Positions 34,085 through 42,658 of a stretch of 64,000 bases of DNA are shown piece after piece. The notes beneath the pieces are model-generated. The model did not search any database, was not told where the DNA came from, and was given only the letters and a program-made list of their open reading frames with translations. The translations under genes were made by a program, and so were the position numbers. The stretch comes from Streptomyces sp. NBC_00083 (GTDB lineage Bacteria > Actinomycetota > Actinomycetes > Streptomycetales > Streptomycetaceae), in NCBI RefSeq assembly GCF_026343295.1, contig NZ_JAPELY010000003.1, positions 124,001 through 188,000 of the forward strand, given 5' to 3'. Each line of letters opens with the position of its first letter. Within the stretch, counting starts at the first letter, position 1.

Positions 34085-34999
34085 GTGACGTCGATCGCCG
34101 TACCCTCCGCGGGTCTCGCCCCGCGCCGTGCCTGGCTCACCGACCTGCCGGTCCTCCTGGTGGCCGTCGTGTGGGGCGCCAGCTACCTCGCCGCCAAGGA
34201 CATCACCACCGCCCGCACCGTGACCGCGGTCCTGGTGCTCCGCTTCGCCCTCGTCGTGCCCGTCCTCGCGGTGGCCGGATGGCGCGGACTGCGGGCCCTG
34301 ACCCGCGCCCAGTGGCGCGGCGCGGCCCTGCTCGGCCTCGTCCTCAGCGGGATCTTCCTCCTGGAGACGTACGGCGTCGTGCACACCTCGGCGACCAACG
34401 CCGGGCTCATCATCAGCCTCACCATGATCTTCACCCCGCTCGCCGAGGCCGCCGTCACCCGGGTCCGGCCCCCGCGCGCCTTCCTCGCCGCGGCGGCCCT
34501 CTCGGTCGGGGGCGTGGTCCTGCTCACCCAGGGCGGTGGCTTCACCGCGCCGTCGGCCGACGACCTCCTGATGCTGCTCGCCGCCCTGGCCCGCACCGCG
34601 CACGTGCTGCTGATGGCCCGCGTCAAGTCGGTGCAGAGCGCCGACGCGCTCTCCCTCACCACGGTCCAACTGGGCGGCGCCGTCGCGGTGTTCGCTGTCC
34701 TCGCCGCCGCGCCCGGCACCGGTCCCGCGCCCTGGACGGTCGCGGCCGGCTTCGGCGCGGGCGAGTGGAGCGGACTGCTCTTCCTGTCGGTGTTCTGCAC
34801 GCTGTTCGCGTTCTTCGTGCAGATGTGGGCGGTCCGCCGCACCTCGCCCTCGCGCGTCAGCCTCCTGCTCGGCACCGAACCGCTGTGGGCCGCGGCCGCC
34901 GGCATCGCGCTCGGCGGCGAACGGCTCGGCGTGCTCGGCCTGTCGGGCGCGGTCCTGGTCCTCGCGGGCACCAGCTGGGGCCGGCGGTCCGCGGCCTGA
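34085..34999 (+). CDS. EamA/DMT-superfamily transporter
   Basis: A 304-residue inner-membrane protein with about ten helices in two EamA repeats. The first repeat has LLVAVVWGASYLAAKD, SATNAGLIISLTMIFTPLAE; the second has LFFVQMWAVRRTSPSRVSLL-like and LLGTEPLWAAAAGIALGGE. DMT carriers export metabolites or amino acids; the substrate is unknown. GTG at 34085. Monocistronic as far as visible. Confidence 0.87.
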   Translation: MTSIAVPSAGLAPRRAWLTDLPVLLVAVVWGASYLAAKDITTARTVTAVLVLRFALVVPVLAVAGWRGLRALTRAQWRGAALLGLVLSGIFLLETYGVVHTSATNAGLIISLTMIFTPLAEAAVTRVRPPRAFLAAAALSVGGVVLLTQGGGFTAPSADDLLMLLAALARTAHVLLMARVKSVQSADALSLTTVQLGGAVAVFAVLAAAPGTGPAPWTVAAGFGAGEWSGLLFLSVFCTLFAFFVQMWAVRRTSPSRVSLLLGTEPLWAAAAGIALGGERLGVLGLSGAVLVLAGTSWGRRSAA

Positions 35000-35026
35000 G
35001 CCGCCGCCCCTCCGGGCGCCATCGCG

Positions 35027-35233
35027 CTACTTCTTCGCCGCGCTCCCCGAGGCGATCAGCACCGCGACGCCCGCCACCGCGAGCACGATGCTCGCGAAGA
35101 CCTCATGGCCGGCCAGCGCGCCGGTGCGGTGCACCAGGGTCCACAGGCCGAACCAGCCGGTCCACTCGTGCAGCAGCCCGCCCACACCCTGGAGCAGCAG
35201 CACGAGCCCGGCGACCTCCAAGAATTTCCTCAT
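35027..35233 (-). CDS. Small two-helix membrane protein
   Basis: A 68-residue protein with two predicted membrane helices (about 6-22 and 45-64) and a short aromatic loop HEWTGWFGLWTLVHRTG. It ends in Lys-rich SAAKK. No known family is recognised. ATG at 35233. It is divergent from the histidine kinase gene (146 bp gap) and convergent with the EamA gene. Confidence 0.6.
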   Translation of the reverse strand: MRKFLEVAGLVLLLQGVGGLLHEWTGWFGLWTLVHRTGALAGHEVFASIVLAVAGVAVLIASGSAAKK

Positions 35234-35379
35234 GCCCCGAGCATCGGCGGGCCGCCCCGTTCCCCGCGTCGGCCGCCGGTCCCCCGGCGCCGCGTCCAAA
35301 GTCTTCGGCTCCGCGACTTTGGTAGCGCGTCGCGCCCGCACCGCGCCGCCGGGCCCGTGCGCTGCGTAACTTTGCCGGC

Positions 35380-36603
35380 ATGACACGTGCTGGACCGGAG
35401 TTCCGCTGGCTGCTGCCCTCGGCGGTGGCCGACCCCGAGCTGCCCGGCGACCGGGCCCGGCCGCGGCGCACCGTACGCGACTGGGCCGTCGACCTCTGCG
35501 TCTTCGCCGTCGCCGCGCTGATCGGCCTGATCACCGCGGACACGCTCGACAAGACGCCCGGCTACTCCGAGACCGTGCTCCTGCTCGACCAGCTGGTCGG
35601 CGCCGCCGCCTGCTGCGCGGTGTGGCTGCGGCGCCGGTGGCCGGTGGGGCTCGCGGCGGCGCTGGTCGTGGTGTCGCTGGTGGCACCGGTCGCGTCGGGC
35701 GCGTTCCTGGTCGCGCTGTTCAGCCTGGCCGTGCACCGGCCGTTCAAGCCGGTCGTGCTCGCGGTGAGCGGCGCCGCCGTGATCAGCTCGGTGTTCCAGC
35801 CCGTCCTGCGCCCCGACCCCACGACCGGCCTGCTCGCCAACGCCGTCGTGGGAACGGTGCTCGTCCTGCTGGTCACCGGCTGGGGCATGCTCGTACGCTC
35901 CCGGCGCCAGCTCGTCGTCGCGCTGCGCGAACGGGCCGCCCGCGCCGAGGCCGAGGCGGTGCTGCGGGCCGAGAACGCGCAGCGGCTCGCCCGCGAGGCC
36001 ATCGCCCGCGAGATGCACGACGTGCTCGCCCACCGGCTCACCCTGCTCTCCGTGCACGCCGGCGCCCTCGAATTCCGTCCCGACGCGCCCCCCGCCGAGG
36101 TCGCGCGGGCCGCCGGGGTCATCCGGGACAGCGCGCACGAGGCGCTCCAGGACCTGCGCCAGATCATCGGGGTGCTGCGCAGCCCGGGGGAGGGCGCCGA
36201 GGACCGGCCGCAGCCGACGCTCGCCACCCTCGACGCACTGGTCGCCGAGTCCCGCGAGGCCGGCATGGAGGTCGTCCTCGACACCCGCGTCCCCGACGCC
36301 TCCGGTGTGCCCGCCGCCACCGGACGCAACGCCTACCGCATCGCCCAGGAGGCCCTCACCAACGCCCGCAAGCACGCACCCGGCGCCGAGGTCACCGTCA
36401 CGGTCACCGGCCACCCCGGCGAGGGGCTCACCGTGGCGGTACGCAACCCTGCGCCGCCGGGCCCGGTGCCCGCCGTGCCCGGGTCCGGGCAGGGGCTCAT
36501 CGGCCTCACCGAACGCGCCACCCTCGCCGGCGGCCGCCTCGACCACGGCCCCGGGCCCGACGGCTCCTTCACGGTCGCGGCCTGGCTACCGTGGCCGTCA
36601 TGA
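35380..36603 (+). CDS. Membrane histidine kinase, HisKA_3 type
   Basis: A 407-residue kinase. Four or so membrane helices lie at about 35-170. The phosphoacceptor helix contains AIAREMHDVLAHRLTLLSVH (His about 212); the ATPase domain has RIAQEALTNARKHAPGAEV and GSGQGLIGLTERATLAGG. This is the DesK/LiaS-like class frequent in streptomycetes. ATG at 35380. The stop overlaps the regulator start (ATGA), so they are coupled, and a P450 gene follows 25 bp later. Confidence 0.93.
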   Translation: MTRAGPEFRWLLPSAVADPELPGDRARPRRTVRDWAVDLCVFAVAALIGLITADTLDKTPGYSETVLLLDQLVGAAACCAVWLRRRWPVGLAAALVVVSLVAPVASGAFLVALFSLAVHRPFKPVVLAVSGAAVISSVFQPVLRPDPTTGLLANAVVGTVLVLLVTGWGMLVRSRRQLVVALRERAARAEAEAVLRAENAQRLAREAIAREMHDVLAHRLTLLSVHAGALEFRPDAPPAEVARAAGVIRDSAHEALQDLRQIIGVLRSPGEGAEDRPQPTLATLDALVAESREAGMEVVLDTRVPDASGVPAATGRNAYRIAQEALTNARKHAPGAEVTVTVTGHPGEGLTVAVRNPAPPGPVPAVPGSGQGLIGLTERATLAGGRLDHGPGPDGSFTVAAWLPWPS

Positions 36604-37283
36604 CCATCCGCCTGCTCATCGTCGACGACGACCCCCTGGTCCGCGCGGGCCTCGCGCTCATGCTCGGCGGCGCCGAGGACATCGAGATCGTCGGCGAGGC
36701 CGCCGACGGTGACGGCGTCGACCGGCTCGCCCTGGAGCTGCGCCCGGACGTCGTCCTCATGGACATCCGCATGCCCCGGGTCGACGGCCTCACCGCCACC
36801 GAGACGCTGCGCGCCCGCCCCGACGCCCCCGAGGTCATCGTCCTGACCACGTTCCACGCCGACGAACAGGTGCTGCGGGCGCTGCGGGCCGGAGCCGCCG
36901 GGTTCGTCCTCAAGGACACCCCGCCCGCCGAGATCGTCGCCGCCGTACGCCGCGTCGCGCAGGGCGACCCGGTTCTCTCGCCCGCCGTCATGCGTCAGCT
37001 CATGGCCCAGGTGTCGGGCGCGACGGCCGCACCCGGCGACCGGGCGGCCCGTGCCCGTGCGCGCGTCGCGCTGCTCGCCGAACGCGAACGGGAGGTCGCG
37101 GTCGCGGTGGGCCGGGGACATTCCAACGCGGAGATCTCCGCACGCCTCTATCTGAGCGTGCCCACCGTGAAGACCCATGTCTCGCGCGTCCTGGCCAAGC
37201 TCGGCCTCAACAACCGTGTGCAGATCGCCCTGTTGGTCCACGACGCCGGCCTCCTCGCCGATCCGGACGGCGACGTAGGCTGA
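36600..37283 (+). CDS. NarL/FixJ-type response regulator
   Basis: A 227-residue regulator. The receiver has IVDDDPLVRAGL, phosphoacceptor Asp in VVLMDIRMPRVDG, and FVLKDTPP. The C-terminal LuxR-type HTH has LAEREREVAVAVGRGHSN and YLSVPTVKTHVSRVLAKLG. Coupled to the kinase by a 4-base overlap. The P450 gene begins 25 bp after the stop with its own ribosome binding site, suggesting a three-gene operon. Confidence 0.93.
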   Translation: MTIRLLIVDDDPLVRAGLALMLGGAEDIEIVGEAADGDGVDRLALELRPDVVLMDIRMPRVDGLTATETLRARPDAPEVIVLTTFHADEQVLRALRAGAAGFVLKDTPPAEIVAAVRRVAQGDPVLSPAVMRQLMAQVSGATAAPGDRAARARARVALLAEREREVAVAVGRGHSNAEISARLYLSVPTVKTHVSRVLAKLGLNNRVQIALLVHDAGLLADPDGDVG

Positions 37284-37308
37284 ACAGAACCGAACGGAGG
37301 GCGGGGCC

Positions 37309-38499
37309 ATGCCGGTTGTCGATCTGAGCGAGCACGCCGAGGAATTCAACGCCGATCCCTATCCGATGTACGCCAAGCTGCGCGCCGAGGGGCCGGTCCA
37401 TCTGGTCCGCACCCCGCCGACCGGTACGGACGTCTGGCTGATCGTGGGGCACGAGGCGGCGCGGGCGGCGCTCGCCGACCCCCGCTTCGGGAAGGACTGG
37501 CGCGTCCTGACCGACGAGGGCCGGACCGAACTGCCCGCAGGGGCCAACATGCTGGAGACCGATCCGCCCCAGCACACCCGGCTGCGCAAGCTGGTGGCAC
37601 GGGAGTTCACCCCGCGCCGCATCGAGGCGCTGCGCCCCCGCGTCCAGGACGTCACCGACGAGCTCCTCGACGCGATGCTGGCCGCTCCCGGCCGCACCGC
37701 CGACCTGGTCGACGCGCTCGCCTTCCCGCTCCCCATGACCGTCATCGCCGAACTCATCGGCGTGCCCGACCTCGACCGTGCCGCCTTCCGCGTGCTGTCC
37801 AACCAGGCCGTCGCGCCGCTCACGGACGCCGGGGGAGAAGACGCCGTCCGCGAGATCGGCGGATACCTGGCGGGCCTGATCGAGGCCAAGCGGGCCGGGG
37901 GACCCGCCGACGACCTCCTGAGCGCCCTGATCCGCGCCGGTGACGAGGACGACGACCAGCTCTCCCCGGACGAACTCATCGGCATGGCCTTCCTGCTGCT
38001 GGTCGCGGGCCACGAGACGACCGTCAACCTCATCTCCAACGGCATCCGGGCCCTCCTGGCCCACCCGGACCAACTGGCCGCGCTGCGCGCCGACTTCGAC
38101 GGGCTCATCGACGGGGCCGTCGAGGAGATGCTCCGCTACGAGGGCCCCGTCGAGACCGCCACGTACCGGTTCGCCCGCGAACCCGTCCAGGTCGGCGACG
38201 TCCTCATCCCGGCGGGCGCGCCCGTCCTGGTCGCGCTCGCCTCCGCGGGACGCGACCCGCAGCGGTACGACGATCCGGACCGCTTCGACATCCGCCGTGC
38301 CCCGCAGAGCCACCTCGCCTTCGGCCACGGCATCCACTTCTGCCTGGGCGCCCCGCTGGCCCGCATGGAGGGACGGATCGCGGTCCGCACCCTTCTGGAG
38401 CGCGCCCCTGACCTTCAACTGGCCGCTGGCGCAGGGGAGTTGGAATGGCTGCCCGGCATGCTGATCCGTGGTGTGCGCCATCTTCCGGTGCGCTGGTGA
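37309..38499 (+). CDS. Cytochrome P450 (CYP107-like), copy 1
   Basis: A 396-residue soluble bacterial P450. The I-helix oxygen motif LLVAGHETTVNLISNG, the K-helix EEMLRYEGPVETATYRFA and the haem loop FGHGIHFCLGAPLAR with the ligand Cys are intact. It is a paralogue of the P450 at 39454-40656. Redox partners are not encoded nearby. Position after a kinase-regulator pair suggests environmental control. The substrate is unknown. ATG at 37309 with GGAGG-type site upstream. Confidence 0.93.
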   Translation: MPVVDLSEHAEEFNADPYPMYAKLRAEGPVHLVRTPPTGTDVWLIVGHEAARAALADPRFGKDWRVLTDEGRTELPAGANMLETDPPQHTRLRKLVAREFTPRRIEALRPRVQDVTDELLDAMLAAPGRTADLVDALAFPLPMTVIAELIGVPDLDRAAFRVLSNQAVAPLTDAGGEDAVREIGGYLAGLIEAKRAGGPADDLLSALIRAGDEDDDQLSPDELIGMAFLLLVAGHETTVNLISNGIRALLAHPDQLAALRADFDGLIDGAVEEMLRYEGPVETATYRFAREPVQVGDVLIPAGAPVLVALASAGRDPQRYDDPDRFDIRRAPQSHLAFGHGIHFCLGAPLARMEGRIAVRTLLERAPDLQLAAGAGELEWLPGMLIRGVRHLPVRW

Positions 38500-38500
38500 C

Positions 38501-39271
38501 TCACGCCTTGCGCGCTGCCGCCGCCCGCTTGCGGTGCTCGCCGCGCAGCACGAGCGAGGGCCATTCGTCGCCGTACGCCCCGCAGACGCACAGCGACCAC
38601 AGGGACCACTGCTGCGGCACCGAGTAGTACGGCACGAGGACCCGGGCGGTGCGCAGCCGCGACAGCTTCACCGGGACGAGTGCGGGCAGCACGTCCGGCG
38701 CCTGCCCGGCGAGGATCGCCCGGCGGCACGAGGGGCAGGCGGGCCGCCGGTCGGCCGCCGCCTCCCGCGGCCCGGTGCGCCGCCGGGCCCGCTGCCGGTG
38801 CTGTTTGCGTACGGGGGAGTGGGCGTCCTCGGCCGCCTCGTGCAGCGGGTTGTAGAAGCAGCGCCGGGCGGCCTTCGGTTCGGGCTGCCCGGCGGCGCGG
38901 GCGTGGACCGCCGCGAACCGTTCCAGGGCGCGGTCGGCGAGGACCGCGGCGGCCGCGAGGTCGGGCAGGTCGGCCGCCTCGTCGATGAGCTTGCCCGCGG
39001 CCTGGTAGGCGTCGAAGGCCCAGGTGCAGTCGGCATCGGCGAGCGGATCGGCGCCGGCCGGGCTCAACGTGTTGCGTGCCGACGGAAGTTCGGCCGTCCG
39101 CAGGACGTCACCGACGGCCGTCACCCGCGCCGACACCAGCCGGTCGAGCCTCTCGCGGGCGGCGGCCCACTCGTCGAGGACCAGCTGCTGCCGCTCCTTG
39201 GAGAGCTCCCCGGTCCGCTGCTCGGGCACGGTAGGGCGCAGCCGCTCCATGAACCACCAACGCTTCAGCAC
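38501..39271 (-). CDS. Uncharacterised protein with two C-terminal Cys pairs
   Basis: A 256-residue protein I do not recognise. The N-terminal two thirds are helical and charged (KERQQLVLDEWAAARERLDR, AYQAAGKLIDEAADLPD). The C-terminus has CPSC and later CVCG, which could form a zinc ribbon. GTG at 39271 is chosen because GGAGG lies 4 bases upstream; ATG at 39250 is possible. Tail-to-tail with the first P450 gene with one base between stops. Confidence 0.65.
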   Translation of the reverse strand: MLKRWWFMERLRPTVPEQRTGELSKERQQLVLDEWAAARERLDRLVSARVTAVGDVLRTAELPSARNTLSPAGADPLADADCTWAFDAYQAAGKLIDEAADLPDLAAAAVLADRALERFAAVHARAAGQPEPKAARRCFYNPLHEAAEDAHSPVRKQHRQRARRRTGPREAAADRRPACPSCRRAILAGQAPDVLPALVPVKLSRLRTARVLVPYYSVPQQWSLWSLCVCGAYGDEWPSLVLRGEHRKRAAAARKA

Positions 39272-39453
39272 CTTGCCTCCCTTGCTCCCACCAGGGTAGG
39301 AGCCCCCGGGGCCGCCGGGGTGACAGGGTGCGCCCCGGCGGGCGACGCGGCGGCCCGATCCCGCCGCACGGAGGGTGCGCAAAGGCGGTGCGGGCTCCCG
39401 CGCGGGGCCGTATCGTCCGCCGTGTTCACCCATTCGCCCGGAAGGGGCACGCG

Positions 39454-40656
39454 TTGACCCGTGACGCCGTAGTCGATCTCGCCGCGCTGGGTGAGGACTT
39501 CACCCGCGACCCCTACCCCGTCTACGCGGAGCTGCGGGCCGGCGGCCCCGTGCACCGCATACGCATGCCCGAGGGAGCCGACGCCTGGCTCGTCGTCGGG
39601 TACGAGGCCGGGCGGGCCGTCCTCGCCGACGACCGGCTGTCCAAGCAGTGGAGCAACGCGGCACCCGGCGGGGGAGTGCGCCAGGTCTCCTCCGGCGTGA
39701 CCATGCTCAGCTCCGACGCGCCCGCCCACACCCGGCTGCGCCGCCTGGTGAGCCGCCACTTCACGCCGCGCCGCGTGGACGAACTGGCCCCGCGCGTGCA
39801 GGAGATGGCCGAAGGCTTCGTCGACGCGATGCTCGCGGGCCCGGAGCGCAGGGCCGACCTCGTGGAGGCGCTGGCCTTCCCGCTGCCGATCACCGTCATC
39901 GGGGAACTGCTCGGCGTGCCCACGCTCGACCGGGACTCCTTCCGCCGCTGGTCCAACGCCTCCCTCGCGGAGCCCCGGCTCGAAGACCGCCTCGCCGCCG
40001 CCGAGAAGGTCACCGCGTATCTGACCCACCTCCTGGAGGAGAAGCGCGCGAGCCCCGGCGACGACCTCATCAGCGCGCTGATCCACACCGCCGACGAGGA
40101 GGGCGGCGACCGGCTGTCCCAGGACGAACTCCTCGGTATGGCCTGGCTGCTGCTGGTCGCGGGCCACGAGACCACCGTCAACCTCATCTCCAACGGCATG
40201 CTGGCGCTGCTCGGCCACCCGGACCAACTCGCCGCACTCCGTGCCGACTTCGACGGCCTCATCGACAACGCCGTCGAGGAGATGCTGCGCTACGACGGCC
40301 CGGTCGAGACACCCACGTACCGCTTCACCAAGGAACCCGTCGAGATCGCCGGGACGCTGATACCGGGCGGCGGCGAACTGGTCCTCGTGGCGCTCGCCGA
40401 CGCGGACCGCGACCCGGCGCGCTTCGCCGATCCCGACCGGTTCGACATCCGTCGCGACGCCCGCGGCCATGTCGCCTTCGGGCACGGCATCCACTACTGT
40501 CTGGGCGCCCCGCTGGCCCGCCTCGAAGCGCGCGTCGCGGTGCGCACCCTGCTCGACCGCTGCCCCGACCTCACCCTCGACCTGCACCCGGCGGCGCTCC
40601 GGTGGCGCACCGGCATGATGATCCGCGGACCCCAGCGGCTGCCGGTGCGCTGGTAG
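39454..40656 (+). CDS. Cytochrome P450 (CYP107-like), copy 2
   Basis: A 400-residue P450. It has WLLLVAGHETTVNLISNG, EEMLRYDGPVETPTYRFT and the haem loop FGHGIHYCLGAPLAR. Large blocks are identical to the P450 at 37309-38499, so the two arose by local duplication. TTG at 39454 is the likely start (GGAAGGGG 5-10 bases upstream); longer starts would run through non-homologous sequence. Convergent with the Gfo/Idh gene, one base between stops. Confidence 0.9.
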   Translation: MTRDAVVDLAALGEDFTRDPYPVYAELRAGGPVHRIRMPEGADAWLVVGYEAGRAVLADDRLSKQWSNAAPGGGVRQVSSGVTMLSSDAPAHTRLRRLVSRHFTPRRVDELAPRVQEMAEGFVDAMLAGPERRADLVEALAFPLPITVIGELLGVPTLDRDSFRRWSNASLAEPRLEDRLAAAEKVTAYLTHLLEEKRASPGDDLISALIHTADEEGGDRLSQDELLGMAWLLLVAGHETTVNLISNGMLALLGHPDQLAALRADFDGLIDNAVEEMLRYDGPVETPTYRFTKEPVEIAGTLIPGGGELVLVALADADRDPARFADPDRFDIRRDARGHVAFGHGIHYCLGAPLARLEARVAVRTLLDRCPDLTLDLHPAALRWRTGMMIRGPQRLPVRW

Positions 40657-40657
40657 C

Positions 40658-41659
40658 TCAGCCGCCCGGGATCTCCGCGATCTCGACCACCCGCCGTTCC
40701 CGGCGCGACACCTCGCACGCCTCGGCGATGCGCAGGGCGTGCAGGGCGTCCCGGCCGTCGCACGGGTTGGCCGCCTCGCCCCGCACGAGGCGGACGAACG
40801 CGTCGAGTTCCGCCTCGTAGGCGGGCGCGAAACGTTCCAAAAAGCCGGTCCATGGTTTTTCGGGGCGGCCGGGGCCGTGCGGCTCGGCCGAGGTCAGGGG
40901 GGTGCGGTCGTCGAGGCCCACCGCGAACTGGTCACGCTCTCCCGCCAGTTCGAGCCGTACGTCGTAGCCGGCGCCGTTGCAGCGGGTGGCCGTGGCGGTC
41001 ACGAGGGCCCCGTCGTCCAGGGTGAGGACCGCGGCGGCGGTGTCGACATCGGCGGCGGCGCGGAACATCGCGGGCCCGGCGTCCGAGCCCGTCGCGTACA
41101 CCTCGCTGACCTCGCGGCCCGTCACCCAGCGCACGATGTCGAAGTCGTGCACCAGGCAGTCGCGGTAGAGCCCGCCGGAGAGCGGCAGATACGCGGCGGG
41201 CGGCGGCGCCGGGTCGGAGGTCACCGCCCGTACGGTGTGCAGCCGGCCGAGCCGGCCCGAGCGGACCAGGTCGCGGGCTCGGGCGTAGCCGGCGTCGAAG
41301 CGGCGCATGAAGCCGAGCTGGAGTTCGGTGCCCGCCGCCTCGACCGCGCGGAGCGCCTCCAGGGTGGCCGGCACGTTCAGGGCGATCGGCTTCTCGCAGA
41401 AGGCGGGCAGCCCCGCGCCGGCGGCGGTCGCGACGAGCCCGGCGTGCGCCGCGGTCGCGGAGGCGATCACCACCGCGTCGACGCCGTCGAACGCCGCCGC
41501 CACCGTGGTCACGGCGGTCGCACCGGTCAGCGCGGCGACCCCGGCGGCCCGCGCCGGGTCGGCGTCCGCGACCACCACCTGCTCGATGCGGGGATGGCGG
41601 GCGAGGATGCCCGCGTGGAAGGCGCCGATCCGTCCCGTTCCGATCACTGCGATACGCAT
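40658..41659 (-). CDS. Gfo/Idh/MocA-family sugar or inositol dehydrogenase
   Basis: A 333-residue NAD-dependent oxidoreductase. The Rossmann motif is GTGRIGAFHAG at the N-terminus; CEKPIALNV carries the conserved Lys-Pro, and GLYRDCLVHDFDIVRWVTG carries the catalytic Asp-His region typical of myo-inositol 2-dehydrogenases. ATG at 41659. It is divergent from the GntR regulator and has a palindromic operator over its -35 box, so it belongs to the sugar-uptake locus at 41.7-47.9 kb. The substrate is probably inositol or a related polyol. Confidence 0.88.
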   Translation of the reverse strand: MRIAVIGTGRIGAFHAGILARHPRIEQVVVADADPARAAGVAALTGATAVTTVAAAFDGVDAVVIASATAAHAGLVATAAGAGLPAFCEKPIALNVPATLEALRAVEAAGTELQLGFMRRFDAGYARARDLVRSGRLGRLHTVRAVTSDPAPPPAAYLPLSGGLYRDCLVHDFDIVRWVTGREVSEVYATGSDAGPAMFRAAADVDTAAAVLTLDDGALVTATATRCNGAGYDVRLELAGERDQFAVGLDDRTPLTSAEPHGPGRPEKPWTGFLERFAPAYEAELDAFVRLVRGEAANPCDGRDALHALRIAEACEVSRRERRVVEIAEIPGG

Positions 41660-41688
41660 GGCCACACCGTGGCCGCGGCACGACGTCC

Positions 41689-41709
41689 TGTCAAGACTTT
41701 GTCCTGACA
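41689..41709 (-). promoter_or_regulatory. Near-perfect 21-bp palindrome over the Gfo/Idh promoter
   Basis: On the minus strand TGTCAGGAC-AAA-GTCTTGACA is a palindrome with one mismatch. Its right arm contains the -35 box TTGACA (41689-41694). The -10 (CACGGT) would lie about 6 bases before the ATG, allowing a very short leader. A related site occurs before the binding-protein gene (42572). Confidence 0.62.
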
Positions 41710-41760
41710 ACCGGACTTCACGACTTCCCGTCAACATCCCCGGCGCATTACGCTCACCGG

Positions 41761-42534
41761 GTGCCCAAGCAGCCAAGACCCATGGCGGACTTCTCCCACC
41801 CGCTCCAGCTCAGCGTGGACCGCACCAGCCCGGTCCCGCTCTACTTCCAGCTCTCGCAGCAGCTGGAGGCGGCCATCGAGAAGGGCACCCTGACGCCCGG
41901 CAGCCTCCTCGGCAACGAGATCGACCTGGCCCAGCGGCTCGGGCTGTCCCGGCCCACCGTCCGCCAGGCCATCCAGGGCCTCGTCGACAAGGGCCTCCTG
42001 GTGCGCCGCCGGGGTGTCGGCACCCAGGTCGTGCACAGCCAGGTCAAGCGCCCGCTCGAACTGAGCAGTCTCTACGACGACCTGGAGGCGGCCGGCCAGA
42101 AGCCCGCGACCACCGTGCTCCGCAACGCCGTCGAGCCGGCCACCGCCGAGGTCGCCGCCGCGCTCGGCATCGCCGAGGGCAGCGACGTCCACCTGGTGGA
42201 GCGGCTGCGGTACGCGCACGGCGAGCCGATGGCGCGGCTGCGCAACCACCTGCCGCCCGGCCTGCTGCCGCTGGAGACCCCGTATCTGGAAGGCACCGGG
42301 CTCTACCGGCTGATGCGCGGCGCGGGCATCACCCTGCACAGCGCGCGCCAGACCGTGGGGGCGCGGGCGGCCACCGCGCAGGAGGCCGGCCTCCTGGCCG
42401 AGGCGGCGGGCGCGCCGCTGCTCACCATGGAGCGGACCACGTTCGACGACACCGGCCGGGCCGTCGAGTTCGGCTCGCACCTCTACCGGGCCTCGCGCTA
42501 CTCCTTCGAGTTCCAGCTCCTCGTACGCGCCTGA
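41761..42534 (+). CDS. GntR-family regulator, HutC/UTRA type
   Basis: A 257-residue regulator. The winged helix (about 20-95) contains VPLYFQLSQQLEAAIEKG and LAQRLGLSRPTVRQAIQGL; the UTRA ligand domain (about 105-250) contains HLVERLRYAHGEPMARLRNH and ERTTFDDTGRAVEF. It sits between the Gfo/Idh gene and the sugar ABC operon and probably represses both, with a sugar or sugar phosphate as inducer. GTG at 41761 is used; ATG at 41782 is an alternative. Confidence 0.88.
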   Translation: MPKQPRPMADFSHPLQLSVDRTSPVPLYFQLSQQLEAAIEKGTLTPGSLLGNEIDLAQRLGLSRPTVRQAIQGLVDKGLLVRRRGVGTQVVHSQVKRPLELSSLYDDLEAAGQKPATTVLRNAVEPATAEVAAALGIAEGSDVHLVERLRYAHGEPMARLRNHLPPGLLPLETPYLEGTGLYRLMRGAGITLHSARQTVGARAATAQEAGLLAEAAGAPLLTMERTTFDDTGRAVEFGSHLYRASRYSFEFQLLVRA

Positions 42535-42571
42535 GTCCCGGCGCGGACCCGTGAGCCACGCCGGGTAAGAA

Positions 42572-42616
42572 TGTTCGGACAAAGTATTGACGGTGTCATG
42601 GCGCCGCCGCTAGAAC
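42572..42616 (+). promoter_or_regulatory. Promoter and GntR-type operator of the sugar ABC operon
   Basis: TGTTCGGAC-AAA-GTATTGACG (42572-42592) resembles the palindrome before the Gfo/Idh gene and shares GGACAAAGT and TTGAC in the same positions. TTGACG (42587-42592) and TAGAAC (42611-42616) are separated by 18 bases. The first binding-protein gene starts 42 bases later. Confidence 0.62.
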
Positions 42617-42658
42617 TCACGTGCCGCAACCGGGCGGCCGGGACGGAAGGCGGACCCC

